A stretch of 64,000 bases of DNA from Brenneria alni (GCF_003666245.1 NZ_MJLZ01000006.1:56782-120781); one strand, 5' to 3'; shown: positions 43,250 to 53,223, counted from the stretch's first letter. Translations and numbers: made by a program. The notes: a model not told the origin generated them from the letters alone.

Positions 43250-44185
43250 ATGTATCACCGCGTGGCAGATGAATCCCAGTCTAATCCGTTGCTGCCAGGT
43301 TACTCGTTTAACGCCTACCTGGTTGCCGGATTAACGCCGATCCTGACGGACGGGCCGCTAGACTTCTTTATCGATCGTCCCGATGGCATGAAGGGCTATA
43401 TCATTAATCTCACCATCAAAGGACAGGGACAGGTTTTTGATGGTGATAATGCCTTTTATTGTAATCCGGGCGATTTACTGCTGTTTCCGCCCAAATCAAC
43501 CCATTTTTACGGGCGTTCGCCTAATAGCGACTGCTGGTATCACCGCTGGGTGTATTTCCGACCGCGTGCGTACTGGGCCGACTGGCTGGAATGGCATAGC
43601 AGGAATTGCGGTGTGGGCCGCCTGAGCCTGCCGAACAATTCACTGTTGCTGGAGTTTGATCGGCTGTTTGCCAATATTGAACAAACTCAGCGTTCAGGGC
43701 GACGATTCTCGGAGGAGCTGGGGATGAACCTGCTTGAGCGCCTGCTATTGAGGGCGATGGAAGAAGATCCGCAGAGCCCGCAAAAAATTATGGACCCCCG
43801 GATTATTGAAGCCTGCCAGTTTATTACCAGCAATCTGGCGGGGGAGTTGCGTATTGATGAGGTTGCCCGGCACGTTTGTCTGTCGCCGTCGCGGCTGGCG
43901 CATCTGTTTCGTGAGCAGGTAGGTATCAATATTTTGCGCTGGCGCGAAGATCAGCGGGTGATCCGCGCCAAATTACTGTTACAAACGACGCAGGAGTCCA
44001 TTGCCAATATTGGCAGGGTGGTCGGTTATGACGATCAGCTTTATTTTTCACGGGTGTTCCGTAAACGAGTGGGCGTCAGCCCAAGTGATTTCCGGCGCCG
44101 CAGTAGTGAAATCAACTATCCGTCAGTCAAAAAACCAGACCCGCCGATGTGGGGGGCGAGGGAAGCCAGTATCCCCGGAACTTGA
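43250..44185 (+). CDS. araC: AraC, arabinose-responsive regulator
   Basis: 311 residues. The start ATG 43250 is preferred to TTG 43247 because GGAGG ends at 43245, too close to the TTG. The N-terminal cupin domain binds arabinose ([15 protein letters not shown], then [29 protein letters not shown]) and the C-terminal domain carries two helix-turn-helix motifs ([20 protein letters not shown] and [20 protein letters not shown]) with the AraC/XylS signature. It lies at the end of araFGH, not divergent from araBAD as in E. coli; it should control both units. Confidence 0.97.
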   Translation: MYHRVADESQSNPLLPGYSFNAYLVAGLTPILTDGPLDFFIDRPDGMKGYIINLTIKGQGQVFDGDNAFYCNPGDLLLFPPKSTHFYGRSPNSDCWYHRWVYFRPRAYWADWLEWHSRNCGVGRLSLPNNSLLLEFDRLFANIEQTQRSGRRFSEELGMNLLERLLLRAMEEDPQSPQKIMDPRIIEACQFITSNLAGELRIDEVARHVCLSPSRLAHLFREQVGINILRWREDQRVIRAKLLLQTTQESIANIGRVVGYDDQLYFSRVFRKRVGVSPSDFRRRSSEINYPSVKKPDPPMWGAREASIPGT

Positions 44186-44233
44186 TATACTGAGGTCAAT
44201 ATCACCACTAAACGCGGCCAGAGGGGAATCTGT

Positions 44234-45280
44234 ATGAGTGACACCGTTCGTGTTGGGTTACTGGGATACGGTTATGCAAGTAAAACGTTCCACGCACCAC
44301 TTATCGCCGGGACGTCAGGTATGGAGCTGGTGGCGATCTCCAGCAGTAATACCGATAAAGTTCATGCCGACTGGTCGAAAATGCGGGTAGAACGCGACCC
44401 GCAAATGCTGTTCAACGACCCTGATATCGATCTTATTGTCATTCCAACCCCTAATGGAACCCATTTCCCGCTGGCAAAACAGGCGCTGGAAGCGGGTAAG
44501 CATGTGGTGGTGGATAAACCTTTCACGGTGACGTTGTCACAGGCATATGAATTAGGCATGGTGGCGGAACATACGGGTAGGCTACTTTCGGTATTCCATA
44601 ACCGCCGCTGGGACAGCGATTTCCTGACGCTAAAACAGTTACTTCATACTGGCTCGTTAGGCGATGTGGTTTATCTGGAATCCCATTTTGACCGGTTCCG
44701 CCCTCAAGTGCGTCAGCGCTGGCGTGAGGATGGCAGTGAAGGAAGTGGTATCTGGTACGATTTAGGGCCGCACTTGCTGGATCAGGTTTTGCAGCTATTT
44801 GGTTTACCGGTGGCGATTCAGGTTGATATGGCGCAGCTAAGACCCGGCAGTAAGGCGATAGACTATTTCCACGCCACCTTGATTTACCCTCAACGCCGGG
44901 TGGTATTACATGCCAGTATGCTGGTGGCCGCCCCTTCGGCGCGTTACATCGTTCATGGTACACGCGGCAGCTTTGTTAAATACGGCCTTGATGGACAGGA
45001 AGATCGGCTAAAAACCGGTGAGCGTCCGCCACAGGCTGACTGGGGACAAGATCGGCATGATGGCGTGTTGACCCTGCATCATGATGGCATTGCGGCCGAG
45101 CAGGCCGTGCCAACGATACCCGGTAACTACCCGGCTTATTATGCGGCGATCCGTGATGCACTAACCGGAAAGGGCGATAATCCGGTAACGGTTCATCAGG
45201 CCATCCAGGTCATGGAACTGATTGAAGTGGGATTAGCATCCCACCAGCAGAGAAAAGTGATGACGCTGAAAAATGGTTAG
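44234..45280 (+). CDS. ydgJ: YdgJ, Gfo/Idh/MocA family oxidoreductase
   Basis: 348 residues. NAD(P)-binding Rossmann start VRVGLLGYGYASKTFHAPLI, the family motif HVVVDKPFTVTL with the catalytic Lys, HNRRWDSDFLTLK, and a C-terminal dimerisation domain. Similar to E. coli YdgJ over its length and next to add as there. The substrate is unknown. A perfect matS site lies inside at 44528-44540. Confidence 0.94.
   Translation: MSDTVRVGLLGYGYASKTFHAPLIAGTSGMELVAISSSNTDKVHADWSKMRVERDPQMLFNDPDIDLIVIPTPNGTHFPLAKQALEAGKHVVVDKPFTVTLSQAYELGMVAEHTGRLLSVFHNRRWDSDFLTLKQLLHTGSLGDVVYLESHFDRFRPQVRQRWREDGSEGSGIWYDLGPHLLDQVLQLFGLPVAIQVDMAQLRPGSKAIDYFHATLIYPQRRVVLHASMLVAAPSARYIVHGTRGSFVKYGLDGQEDRLKTGERPPQADWGQDRHDGVLTLHHDGIAAEQAVPTIPGNYPAYYAAIRDALTGKGDNPVTVHQAIQVMELIEVGLASHQQRKVMTLKNG
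44528..44540. other. matS site, inside ydgJ
   Basis: GTGACGTTGTCAC is a perfect match to GTGACRNYGTCAC. Confidence 0.85.
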
Positions 45281-45351
45281 ATCAGCCGGTCCTTATCGCA
45301 GATAGTTGGCGTTTTGTTTAAGCAGGCGATCTTGGGATCACCTGAGTTTGC

Positions 45352-45538
45352 TGACAAAGTCGCCTGTAAGCCTGAGATACCCGGGCTAGCGTACCGAGGG
45401 GCCATTATGGGACACATCCTTGTGTCCCACCCTGCGGGTCAGCATAAATGCTGTTCAAATTTTGCTCCCGGCAAATTTGTCGGCGGCTTACACCGCTACG
45501 CCCCCTCAGCACGCTCTCCCTAATAATGAGCTTTGTCA
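45352..45538. repeat. Structured non-coding repeat with short terminal inverted repeats
   Basis: Bounded by TGACAAAG and CTTTGTCA. Inside are several perfect hairpins: GGGACACA/TGTGTCCC (45409-45428), CAGCAT/ATGCTG (45440-45453) and AAATTTTGC/GCAAATTT (near 45457-45478). A 69-codon frame across it is an artefact of the repeat. The layout is that of a non-autonomous MITE-like element or REP-type cassette between ydgJ and add. Confidence 0.6.
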
Positions 45539-45589
45539 ATAGTCTGAGGCGAAGGTGAATACTGTAATGCCGTTCTGATGGTGACTAAA

Positions 45590-46606
45590 TTATTGCGCCG
45601 CTCCGCGTTTACGCCGTACCTTCTCTCGCAGTTGTCGTTTTTCCTGTTCACTAATAAACGCGATGGTTAATCCGTTTTCTTGCGCCTGCCGGGTTTCTTT
45701 GGCGGTTAACCCGGCTAATGGCGCCGCAACCTGATACTCATGCCCGATTTCGATGCCCTGTACGGCAGGATCGTCAGTGTTAATCGTGGCGGGAATACCA
45801 TAACGCAGAAAATGTTGCAGCGGGTGCTTATCCAGCGACTCGACCGTACTGGTCTGGATATTGGACGTCAGGCAGGATTCAATACCGATACCGTTTTCCG
45901 CCATGTATGTCATCAACCCAGTATCGATAATTGCCGTCACACCGTGACCAATCCGCTCCGCTTTCAGTTGATTGATGGCCTGCCAGATACTCTCTGGTCC
46001 GGCAGCTTCCCCTGCATGTACGGTAATGTGCCAGCCTGCGTCACGGGCTTGTCTGAAGTGTGATGAAAAAAGCTCGCAGGGATACCCCAGCTCATCACCA
46101 GCCAGATCAAGGGCAACGATGTGATCGCGGTGGGCCAGCAGGCCATCCAGCTCCTGTTGGCAGGCATCAGTACCAAAGGTGCGGCTTAGGATGCCAATCA
46201 GACGGATATCAATGTCATGATCGCGGCTACCAGCAGTCACGCCATCAATCACGGCTTCCACCACACCGGCAATCGGCAGATGATGGTTCATCGCCATATA
46301 GTAGGGGGAGAAACGAAGCTCTGCATAATCCAGCCCGGCGTTGACGGCATCTTCAACATTTTCATAAGCAATGCGGCGGCAGGCATCCAATGACCCCAGA
46401 ACGGCAACGCCCCAATCCAGTTTTTGCAAAAAACTCAGCAAATCCGGCTCATTTTCAGTGATTTGAACGTGAGGGCGCAGTGATGTCAGATCATTGGCGG
46501 GCAACGCAATATTGAACTGGAGACCCAGTTCCAGAATGCTCTGCGCCCGGATATTGCCATCCAGGTGGCGGTGAATATCCGTAAGGGGGAGTAGCAAGTC
46601 AATCAT
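45590..46606 (-). CDS. add: Adenosine deaminase
   Basis: 338 residues. Deaminates adenosine and deoxyadenosine. Metal-binding HxH in [13 protein letters not shown] at the N-terminus, [16 protein letters not shown] with a zinc His and the catalytic Glu, ERIGHGV, and SINTDDP-type Asp pair in [11 protein letters not shown]. It ends with a short basic tail a few residues longer than in E. coli. Convergent with ydgJ across the structured repeat. Confidence 0.97.
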   Translation of the reverse strand: MIDLLLPLTDIHRHLDGNIRAQSILELGLQFNIALPANDLTSLRPHVQITENEPDLLSFLQKLDWGVAVLGSLDACRRIAYENVEDAVNAGLDYAELRFSPYYMAMNHHLPIAGVVEAVIDGVTAGSRDHDIDIRLIGILSRTFGTDACQQELDGLLAHRDHIVALDLAGDELGYPCELFSSHFRQARDAGWHITVHAGEAAGPESIWQAINQLKAERIGHGVTAIIDTGLMTYMAENGIGIESCLTSNIQTSTVESLDKHPLQHFLRYGIPATINTDDPAVQGIEIGHEYQVAAPLAGLTAKETRQAQENGLTIAFISEQEKRQLREKVRRKRGAAQ

Positions 46607-46730
46607 GATGTACTCTTTGCAAATAGTCGATCGGTAAACCGGGTCACAGCCCGTAAGTGCGGTGAAGTATAAAAAAAATGGCGGCTAATGACCGTTTTTT
46701 GCTAAAAAAAGTGAAATAGATTTTCAGATA

Positions 46731-46745
46731 CAGGACAAAACGTTG
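46731..46745. repeat. Short fragment shared with the MITE-like repeat
   Basis: CAGGACAAAACGTTG is identical to 20951-20965 inside the MITE-like repeat. It is a probable remnant of the same repeat family in the gap upstream of add. Confidence 0.35.
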
Positions 46746-46767
46746 CCGTTTTGATCAGTTTTCAGTA

Positions 46768-46784
46768 AGAGACAGGGTGTCTCT
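46768..46784 (-). terminator. Hairpin after the ACR3/BASS-type permease gene
   Basis: AGAGACA, loop GGG and TGTCTCT form a perfect 7-bp stem eight bases after the permease stop on the minus strand; no T-run. Confidence 0.4.
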
Positions 46785-46791
46785 CAATAAC

Positions 46792-47769
46792 TCACTCAAC
46801 CTCACGTAAGTGGGGCTGTGCAGTTAGCTTAGGGATAACACGGATATAAATCAGTTCACTTAACAACTCCACCAATGTCTGGGTAACGATAATGGCGGGT
46901 AGTACCGGGATCGCACCGGGTATAGCCAACGCCAGAGGTAAAACAACCAGAGAATTTCGTGTCCCGGCACTGAAGGCGACGGCGCGGCCGCCAGCGGTAT
47001 CCAGGCGGAAAATCTTGCCCGTTACCCACCCCAGGGCAGGCGCGACGATCGCGAACACCATATAGAACGGAATGGCTATCAGCACGGTAGACCACGTGGT
47101 TTTAAGCTGAGGAATGACGGAAATCACTACCACGAATAACACCAGCGCGGTGGCGGGAACGGGCAAAAAACCAAGCTTATCGGCAATGGTGTTTAATGAC
47201 TGAGAACGGGATGCCCCCCATTGAACCAACCCGGCAAGCAGCAAGGGAATGACAATCAGCCAGATAAACGCGTGAAAAAACGGCGCCATATGGATGCGTT
47301 CAGCCGCATCCCGGCTGAGAAACAGGCCTAGATAAAACGGCAGTGCCAGCATTTGCACCACAAGCAGCACCGGTGTGGCGGCCAGTAGCTGCGGGGCATC
47401 GGCACGACCGAGATGAGAGAATGTCACTACGTAGTCAATGCATGGGGCGAGTAAGACCAGCAGTATGCCAAGCCGGATAAGCGGGTCGGGAGGTAAAAAA
47501 GGAATAAGACAGGCCAAGAACAGCGGGATAACGATAAAATTGGCAATCAGCAGGGCGGCAAGAAACCGTACCTGAGTAAAACTACGCTTCAGCGACGTTA
47601 ATGGCACCTGTAAGAAAGTGACAAAGAGCATCAATGCCAGCGCAGGATTGATCGCCACGTCCAGTTTTTCTGTTTTGGGGAGTAACAGGGCAATCAACAC
47701 CGCCGCTATCACCGAGATAAAGTAGATGGCGGTCTGATGTTCTTCCATGAATATTTTGAATTTTTGCAT
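46792..47769 (-). CDS. Bile acid:sodium symporter / ACR3-like permease
   Basis: 325 residues with about ten hydrophobic segments, in the BART superfamily (SBF/ACR3 type). Segments such as INPALALMLFVTFLQVP, LGILLVLLAPCIDYVVTFSH (with the conserved Cys that ACR3 arsenite pumps use, in a modified context) and AVAFSAGTRNSLVVLPLALA support the family. Most likely an uptake or efflux carrier, substrate unknown; arsenite export is possible, but no arsR or arsC is nearby. No clear orthologue at this position in E. coli. Confidence 0.75.
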   Translation of the reverse strand: MQKFKIFMEEHQTAIYFISVIAAVLIALLLPKTEKLDVAINPALALMLFVTFLQVPLTSLKRSFTQVRFLAALLIANFIVIPLFLACLIPFLPPDPLIRLGILLVLLAPCIDYVVTFSHLGRADAPQLLAATPVLLVVQMLALPFYLGLFLSRDAAERIHMAPFFHAFIWLIVIPLLLAGLVQWGASRSQSLNTIADKLGFLPVPATALVLFVVVISVIPQLKTTWSTVLIAIPFYMVFAIVAPALGWVTGKIFRLDTAGGRAVAFSAGTRNSLVVLPLALAIPGAIPVLPAIIVTQTLVELLSELIYIRVIPKLTAQPHLREVE

Positions 47770-47814
47770 ACAACATCTCTCAGCAGGAAAGACAGACTCA
47801 GACCGGAGAAAAAT

Positions 47815-47844
47815 GCCTGTGGCGGCGATACCGCTACCACAGGC
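47815..47844. terminator. Terminator after ydgA
   Basis: GCCTGTGG and CCACAGGC pair around a 14-base loop that itself contains GCGG/CCGC complementarity; ATTTTTC follows on the minus strand and TTTTCT on the plus strand. It separates ydgA from the permease gene. Confidence 0.6.
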
Positions 47845-47870
47845 TTTTCTTTATCTGTTGATGTTCGGTG

Positions 47871-49415
47871 CTACTGCGCGGGCGGAGCGGCGGGTTCCTG
47901 CCCATTGGGGAGCAGCTCTTCATTGCTTTCGTCGGGGATAGTGATAAACGGCGCAATGAAATCTGCCAATGGCATTTTGTTGCCGTTGAAATCAACCTGA
48001 CCGTCGGCATACTGCAATGAACTGGTGATGGCATTGTCTTTAGTGACGGTAATCTGGTTCATTTGACCGATACCTGCCATCATCTGTACCTGCTGCAGCG
48101 CCATTTTATCGGCCTGTGCTCTCTCTGCATCGTTTGCTGGCGGTTGCCCGGCCTGAACCATCAGTTCTGCCAGCATAACTAAGGGTACATTCAATTTAGC
48201 ATCAAGTTTTTTGACAGACTGGAGGATGATTTTTTCTTCATCTGAAGCGGATGGATCGGCTGCTTTTGCACTGTTCTGAAGAGGATCGGACAAATCCACG
48301 GCCAGCGTGAAAGTGCTTTCGCCTTTGTTGTTTTTCCAACTGAGCGGAGAGAGGGTGATGTTCGGATTACCCTTCAACAAGTCAGGTAAATATTGCAGGA
48401 AAACCATTGCCAGTTCTTGCTGATAGGAATCCGGATTCATATTTTGTGGGTCTTGCAAAATCTGTTGCACTTTTTTCTGGTAGTTGGTTACAAAGCGTTT
48501 AGTGCCTTCAGCATCAATTTGCGAGAACGCGATAGCCATATTCCCTGAGCCGAGATTACGATCGCTGATAGCCAATGACAACGCCAGCGTCACATTGCCA
48601 GCCAGGTTCTTATCATCTTCCGTTAGGGCGCTTTGCAGTGAAAAATTGCTCACTGTAACCGGTTCTTCACCTTCTACGGTAAACGTCAGGGACTTAATCG
48701 TCAGATTGCCGTCGCCTAAGTTGATATCAAATTTTCCTTTATGATGATTGCTGTTCAGGACGACGTCTTTTACTTCAACTTTTTCCCTTTCTCCCCAGGG
48801 ATTTTTCTTTTCCATCAGCAGGTTATTCATGGTTATGGATAGCTTGTTGCTGCGCAGATCGCGGGGAGTGACCCATTGCAGATCGGCACCGTTGAAAGAC
48901 ATTTTTCGATCGCTATCCTGATGCTCAATTGGAAGCAGCGTCACATTGAAATGGATGTCGCCACTGTAAGGCACGTGCGCTTCGGTGATGATAAACGGTT
49001 TATTTTGGGTAAGGTCGAACAGCGGTTTAACCGGCGGGGTATTCGCCAGTTCACCGTGTACGGACGCTATTGTGGGAACCAGATTAAACTTTTTGAGCTG
49101 CGCCAAAGGGAAGGGGCCGTGGGAAAACGTTTCATTGAAGACAATTTCTTCACCGGGGGCGAGGATTTGTTGCCCTTTTGCGGAGCCATCGGCTTGCATA
49201 ACGTAGGCAAATTTACTGCTAAAAACGCCACCCTGATAGTCACGGTACACTAATTTCAGACCGGCGTTTGGGTAAGCCATTTTTAATTGCGTATTGATGT
49301 TGTCGGTAACCTCATCAATATTCTGAGCCAATTGTTTACCGGTGTACCAGGAAGCGCCGCTCCAGACTGCTCCCAAAGCGATGATGACGCTGACGGCAAC
49401 TAATGACTTCTTCAT
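47871..49415 (-). CDS. ydgA: YdgA family periplasmic/inner-membrane protein (DUF945)
   Basis: 514 residues. N-terminal signal anchor (KKSLVAVSVIIALGAVWSGA) and a large periplasmic region of DUF945/AsmA-like beta-rich repeats; HGPFPLAQLKKFNLVPTIAS and LSPLSWKNNKGESTFTL match E. coli YdgA. It ends with a Pro/Glu/Ala-rich tail. Function unsettled. AAGGAT precedes the start. It lies downstream of manA, as in E. coli. Confidence 0.92.
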   Translation of the reverse strand: MKKSLVAVSVIIALGAVWSGASWYTGKQLAQNIDEVTDNINTQLKMAYPNAGLKLVYRDYQGGVFSSKFAYVMQADGSAKGQQILAPGEEIVFNETFSHGPFPLAQLKKFNLVPTIASVHGELANTPPVKPLFDLTQNKPFIITEAHVPYSGDIHFNVTLLPIEHQDSDRKMSFNGADLQWVTPRDLRSNKLSITMNNLLMEKKNPWGEREKVEVKDVVLNSNHHKGKFDINLGDGNLTIKSLTFTVEGEEPVTVSNFSLQSALTEDDKNLAGNVTLALSLAISDRNLGSGNMAIAFSQIDAEGTKRFVTNYQKKVQQILQDPQNMNPDSYQQELAMVFLQYLPDLLKGNPNITLSPLSWKNNKGESTFTLAVDLSDPLQNSAKAADPSASDEEKIILQSVKKLDAKLNVPLVMLAELMVQAGQPPANDAERAQADKMALQQVQMMAGIGQMNQITVTKDNAITSSLQYADGQVDFNGNKMPLADFIAPFITIPDESNEELLPNGQEPAAPPAQ

Positions 49416-49440
49416 TTTTATTCATCCTTATTTAAAAACG

Positions 49441-49460
49441 CGCCCAGCTTCTTCCGGGCG
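49441..49460 (-). terminator. Terminator after manA
   Basis: CGCCC and GGGCG pair on the minus strand and are followed by GCGTTTTTAAAT, between the manA stop and the ydgA start. Confidence 0.5.
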
Positions 49461-49482
49461 AGAGAGTATGTACCGGTGGTTA

Positions 49483-50655
49483 TTACCGATTAAACACGCG
49501 GGCGATACGCCCTTGTCCTTGCACCATTACTGGTGATTCATTGGCGGAAATAAAGCAGGATTCGCCCGCTTTAAGCCCGAGCTGCTCATGGTCTTTTTGC
49601 AATAACGCATTGCCATCAATGCAGAAAATGATGGCTGCGCTGTGCTGGCTGATCGATTTTGGTTCATCGTTCAGGGTATGCACAGAAAAGGCAAAATCAT
49701 CAACAGGAATAGGAAAGCGTAGCTCATTTCCATGCCTGTTGGGGGTTGTCAATAAATGGGCCGCAGGTTTGGCTTCAAATTTCACGTTGGCCAATAGCTC
49801 TGGAATATCAATGTGCTTAGGTGTTAAGCCTGCCCGCAGCACGTTGTCCGAATTCGCCATGACTTCCAGTGCGACTCCGTTTAAATAAGCGTGAGGGGTT
49901 TGTGCATATAAAAACATGGCTTCACCGGGATTGAGCGTAATCACATTAAGCAAAAGCGGAGAGAACAGACCGCTGTCGTGGGGGTAAAACTGCGTAATGT
50001 CCCGAATGGTTGCCCAGGGTTCACCGTGCTGACTGTTCAGCGCGGCCTTTAATACGCCCAGCGCATGGCTTTTTTGAATGCCGTCGATACTCAGCAGGTT
50101 AGCAAACAGCATGGAGAGATTTTTACTGTCTGGCTGCTGTAAAAAAACAGTGATAGAGGGGTGAGCGTTGGCGACTGGTTGTAATAGCGCGACAATTTCA
50201 GATAATTCCCGAAAGCCATTCATCGCCTGAAAGGAGGTCAGTGCGTAGACCAATTCAGGCTTGTGATTCGCATCTTTATAGTTTCGTTCAGCGGCATTCA
50301 GCGCGATACCTGCGGTATTTTCTTTCGCAAAGCCTTGTTCTGCTGAAGATTTATTTGGGTGTACCTGAATGGAAAGCGGCTGGTCTGCGCACAACACTTT
50401 AAATAAAAAGGGTAATTCCCCGAATTGCTGCGCTACGGTTGCTCCCAGGTGCAAGGCTGGATCCTCAGCAATCACTTCCCGCAGATTACGATCGTTGCCT
50501 TTTGCATCAATGATATGAGAGCTGCTTTTCGGATGGGCGCCCATCCATAATTCAGCCATTGGTAAATCGTTAGGATTATCAATGCCATATAGCTCAGTTA
50601 ATGCGTGTTTGCTACCCCAGGAGTAGTGCTGGACACGATTGAGCATTTTTTGCAT
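49483..50655 (-). CDS. manA: Mannose-6-phosphate isomerase, class I
   Basis: 390 residues, one fewer than E. coli ManA. A zinc cupin enzyme interconverting mannose 6-phosphate and fructose 6-phosphate. Segments: YSWGSKHALTELYGI, ELWMGAHPKSSSHI, LFKVLCADQPLSIQVHPNKS (metal ligands Gln/His), NHKPELVYALT (Glu ligand), LYAQTPHAYLNGVALEVMAN (His ligand) and DNVLRAGLTPKHID. AGGAAA precedes the start. It is divergent from fumC. Confidence 0.97.
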   Translation of the reverse strand: MQKMLNRVQHYSWGSKHALTELYGIDNPNDLPMAELWMGAHPKSSSHIIDAKGNDRNLREVIAEDPALHLGATVAQQFGELPFLFKVLCADQPLSIQVHPNKSSAEQGFAKENTAGIALNAAERNYKDANHKPELVYALTSFQAMNGFRELSEIVALLQPVANAHPSITVFLQQPDSKNLSMLFANLLSIDGIQKSHALGVLKAALNSQHGEPWATIRDITQFYPHDSGLFSPLLLNVITLNPGEAMFLYAQTPHAYLNGVALEVMANSDNVLRAGLTPKHIDIPELLANVKFEAKPAAHLLTTPNRHGNELRFPIPVDDFAFSVHTLNDEPKSISQHSAAIIFCIDGNALLQKDHEQLGLKAGESCFISANESPVMVQGQGRIARVFNR

Positions 50656-50815
50656 GTTGGTTTCCTGACGTTAAGTTCATTTTGATTAAAATAGCTAATA
50701 AACCCATGTGTTATGAATACACCGTACCTGCTCACACCATGGTAATGTTTTATGTGTCACTATTCCAGACAGTGTAAGGCTATTCATCATTCAGAAGGCT
50801 AAGGAGAAAAAGGCA

Positions 50816-52213
50816 ATGACAACGACGCGTATTGAAAAAGACTCAATGGGGCCGATTGACGTTCCTGCTGAACGCTTATGGGGGGCACAGACGCAGCGCT
50901 CACTGGAGCATTTTCGTATTTCCGAAGAAAAAATGCCGCGAGCATTGATTTATGCTTTGGCACAGACGAAACGTGCCGCGGCCAGCGTTAATATGGATCT
51001 GAAATTGCTCTCCGATGATCGTGGAAATGCCATCATACAGGCTGCTGATGAAGTACTGGCTGGCAAGCATGTCGGAGAATTCCCGTTAGCCATCTGGCAA
51101 ACCGGATCAGGCACGCAAAGCAATATGAATATGAATGAAGTGCTGGCAAACCGCGCCAGTGAATTATTGGGCGGGGAGCGGGGCAATAGCCGTCTGGTTC
51201 ATCCCAATGATGATGTGAATAAAAGCCAGAGTTCCAACGATGTTTTTCCTACGGCAATGCATGTTGCGGCCGTTGTAGCCATTAATGAACACCTTATTCC
51301 TGAGTTAACGGAACTGCATCAAACGCTGGCGGCGAAAGCCGAACAGTTCAAGGATATCGTGAAAATTGGCCGTACCCATTTGCAGGATGCAACGCCATTA
51401 ACGCTGGGACAGGAAATTTCTGGTTGGGCGGCCATGCTGCAACATAATTTGAAGCATATTAAAAACAGTGTGCCCCATCTCTGTGAATTGGCGTTGGGCG
51501 GAACGGCGGTAGGCACCGGATTAAACACACATCCTGAATATGCCGTCCGGGTCGCCGCCGAACTGGCGCAACTGACCGGGCAGCCGTTTGTGACGGCGCC
51601 GAATAAGTTTGAGTCGTTAGGCACCTGTGACGCATTGGTTCATGGGCATGGCGCTCTGAAAGGGTTGGCCGCGTCATTGATGAAGATAGCTAATGATGTT
51701 CGCTGGCTGGCTTCTGGCCCGCGCTGCGGTATTGGTGAACTGAGCATTCCTGAAAATGAACCCGGTAGTTCGATTATGCCCGGCAAAGTTAACCCAACGC
51801 AGTGCGAAGCCATGACCATGCTGTGTTGCCAGGTTATGGGGAATGATGTCGCCGTCAATATAGGGGGGGCTTCGGGTAACTTCGAACTGAACGTTTACCG
51901 CCCTATGGTGATTCATAATTTCCTGCAATCAGTCCGTCTGCTGGCTGATGGAATGAAGAGCTTTAATGAACATTGCGCCGTGGGTATTGAGCCGAATCGT
52001 GAGCGCATCGATCAACTGCTGAATGAATCGCTGATGCTGGTTACCGCGCTTAACACTCACATTGGTTATGATAAAGCGGCTGAAATTGCTAAAAAGGCGC
52101 ATAAAGAAGGCTTAACCTTAAAAGCATCCGCCCTGAAGTTGGGGTATCTCACTGACGCGCAGTTTGACGAGTGGGTACGGCCACAGGATATGGTCGGTAG
52201 CCTGAAAAGCTGA
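50816..52213 (+). CDS. fumC: Fumarase C (class II fumarate hydratase)
   Basis: 465 residues. Iron-independent fumarate/malate hydratase of the TCA cycle. Signature [19 protein letters not shown], the catalytic Ser in that loop, [20 protein letters not shown] and [22 protein letters not shown] precedes the start. In E. coli fumA lies between manA and fumC; here manA and fumC are directly adjacent. Confidence 0.98.
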   Translation: MTTTRIEKDSMGPIDVPAERLWGAQTQRSLEHFRISEEKMPRALIYALAQTKRAAASVNMDLKLLSDDRGNAIIQAADEVLAGKHVGEFPLAIWQTGSGTQSNMNMNEVLANRASELLGGERGNSRLVHPNDDVNKSQSSNDVFPTAMHVAAVVAINEHLIPELTELHQTLAAKAEQFKDIVKIGRTHLQDATPLTLGQEISGWAAMLQHNLKHIKNSVPHLCELALGGTAVGTGLNTHPEYAVRVAAELAQLTGQPFVTAPNKFESLGTCDALVHGHGALKGLAASLMKIANDVRWLASGPRCGIGELSIPENEPGSSIMPGKVNPTQCEAMTMLCCQVMGNDVAVNIGGASGNFELNVYRPMVIHNFLQSVRLLADGMKSFNEHCAVGIEPNRERIDQLLNESLMLVTALNTHIGYDKAAEIAKKAHKEGLTLKASALKLGYLTDAQFDEWVRPQDMVGSLKS

Positions 52214-52229
52214 TTAGCGTATTACTTTA

Positions 52230-52255
52230 CCTGCCGGCGAGTGATTGCCGGCAGG
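52230..52255. terminator. Hairpin between convergent fumC and tus
   Basis: CCTGCCGGC, loop GAGTGATT and GCCGGCAGG form a perfect 9-bp stem between the two stop codons; ATTTATT follows on the plus strand. Confidence 0.7.
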
Positions 52256-52260
52256 ATTTA

Positions 52261-53193
52261 TTACAGGTCGTCGGTATACAGATGCAAACGAGGTATCAAC
52301 AAACGCAGCGGAATTGCCTGCGGTTTATGCTTATGTTTTATGTTGCCTGCATCATAATTATTCAACTCGCCAATAATGGGAACTTCACCGCCGCGCTCTT
52401 GCCGACACAGTACTAACAGCGGAGACGGGCAGGGGTGTTGCACTTGCTTTTGTTGTTGCGGATACCATACTCTGGCGATCGGCTGGACTTTAACCGGGCG
52501 TTTTATTTTCAATACCGCGTGTTCCGGCAATCGCCGGACTTCTTCCATTTCCTGCGTCACTAATTCAATCCATTGTTCTTTGCTATACGGTGCTGAACTT
52601 CTGCCTGCTTGCAGGCTTTTTCTCAGTTTTTCCAGTAATTCAGCGCGACTCATGTTTTTGATGATATGTTTATTTGCCCATCCAAAGCGTACGGAAGCGG
52701 GGTTAGTGATAAGTGTCAGCGATCGGTAGGCGCTTAATGTAATAAGCCCTTGCAGATGAGTATGTACAAACTCAAAGCGTTGTTCGGGTTCTAGCCCTGA
52801 TTCGACGGTCACTATCTGCTCCAGCGTTTTCTTCAGCTCATTAATGTCGGTTATGCATTGTTGCGCCTGCTGATACTGCTGGTGGTCGACAGAAAAACAC
52901 AGCGCTCCGGGTAGCCGTATTGCGGCTTTACTGCTGATTGTTTCTGGATAGTGGTGAATAAACAAACGTTGGAAATGTGTTAATCCTAGTTCACGCGCCT
53001 CCTTGCCTACATGCTGGTGAACGGCAATCTGTTCTATGACGTCGTGCTCGGTGCCTTTTTCAATATGGGGTAAAGAATAAACGCGGCCTGACAGCAATCT
53101 AAATTCTGAAAATAGGGTTTGCATTAAGGCCAGCTTTTCTTCCAACAAAGTAAAGCAATTGTGCATTCGATGAATAAGCGAATAACGATCCAT
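52261..53193 (-). CDS. tus: Tus, replication terminus site-binding protein
   Basis: 310 residues, one more than E. coli Tus. It binds Ter sites and halts the replicative helicase in one orientation. Recognisable Tus segments: RYSLIHRMHNCFTLLEEKLA at the N-terminus, FIHHYPETISSKAAIRLPGA, SVRFGWANKHIIKNMSRAEL, IKRPVKVQPIARVWYPQQQK (DNA-contacting strands) and the C-terminal end RLLIPRLHLYTDDL. A perfect Ter core lies 13 bases upstream of its start codon, so Tus binding should repress its own gene as in E. coli. It is convergent with fumC. Confidence 0.96.
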   Translation of the reverse strand: MDRYSLIHRMHNCFTLLEEKLALMQTLFSEFRLLSGRVYSLPHIEKGTEHDVIEQIAVHQHVGKEARELGLTHFQRLFIHHYPETISSKAAIRLPGALCFSVDHQQYQQAQQCITDINELKKTLEQIVTVESGLEPEQRFEFVHTHLQGLITLSAYRSLTLITNPASVRFGWANKHIIKNMSRAELLEKLRKSLQAGRSSAPYSKEQWIELVTQEMEEVRRLPEHAVLKIKRPVKVQPIARVWYPQQQKQVQHPCPSPLLVLCRQERGGEVPIIGELNNYDAGNIKHKHKPQAIPLRLLIPRLHLYTDDL

Positions 53194-53206
53194 AACATCA
53201 CACTAA

Positions 53207-53223
53207 TTTAGTTACAACATACT
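53207..53223 (-). other. Ter replication-fork trap
   Basis: On the minus strand AGTATGTTGTAACTAAA matches the Ter core AGNATGTTGTAAYTAAA perfectly, as in E. coli TerB, which is also directly upstream of tus. With the GC(6) end on the right, forks moving left (away from dif) would be blocked and those moving right (toward dif) would pass. Confidence 0.92.

Noticed and set aside
45314..45523. 69-codon plus-strand frame
   Set aside because: It lies over the structured repeat and its hairpins; no ribosome site and no protein-like composition.
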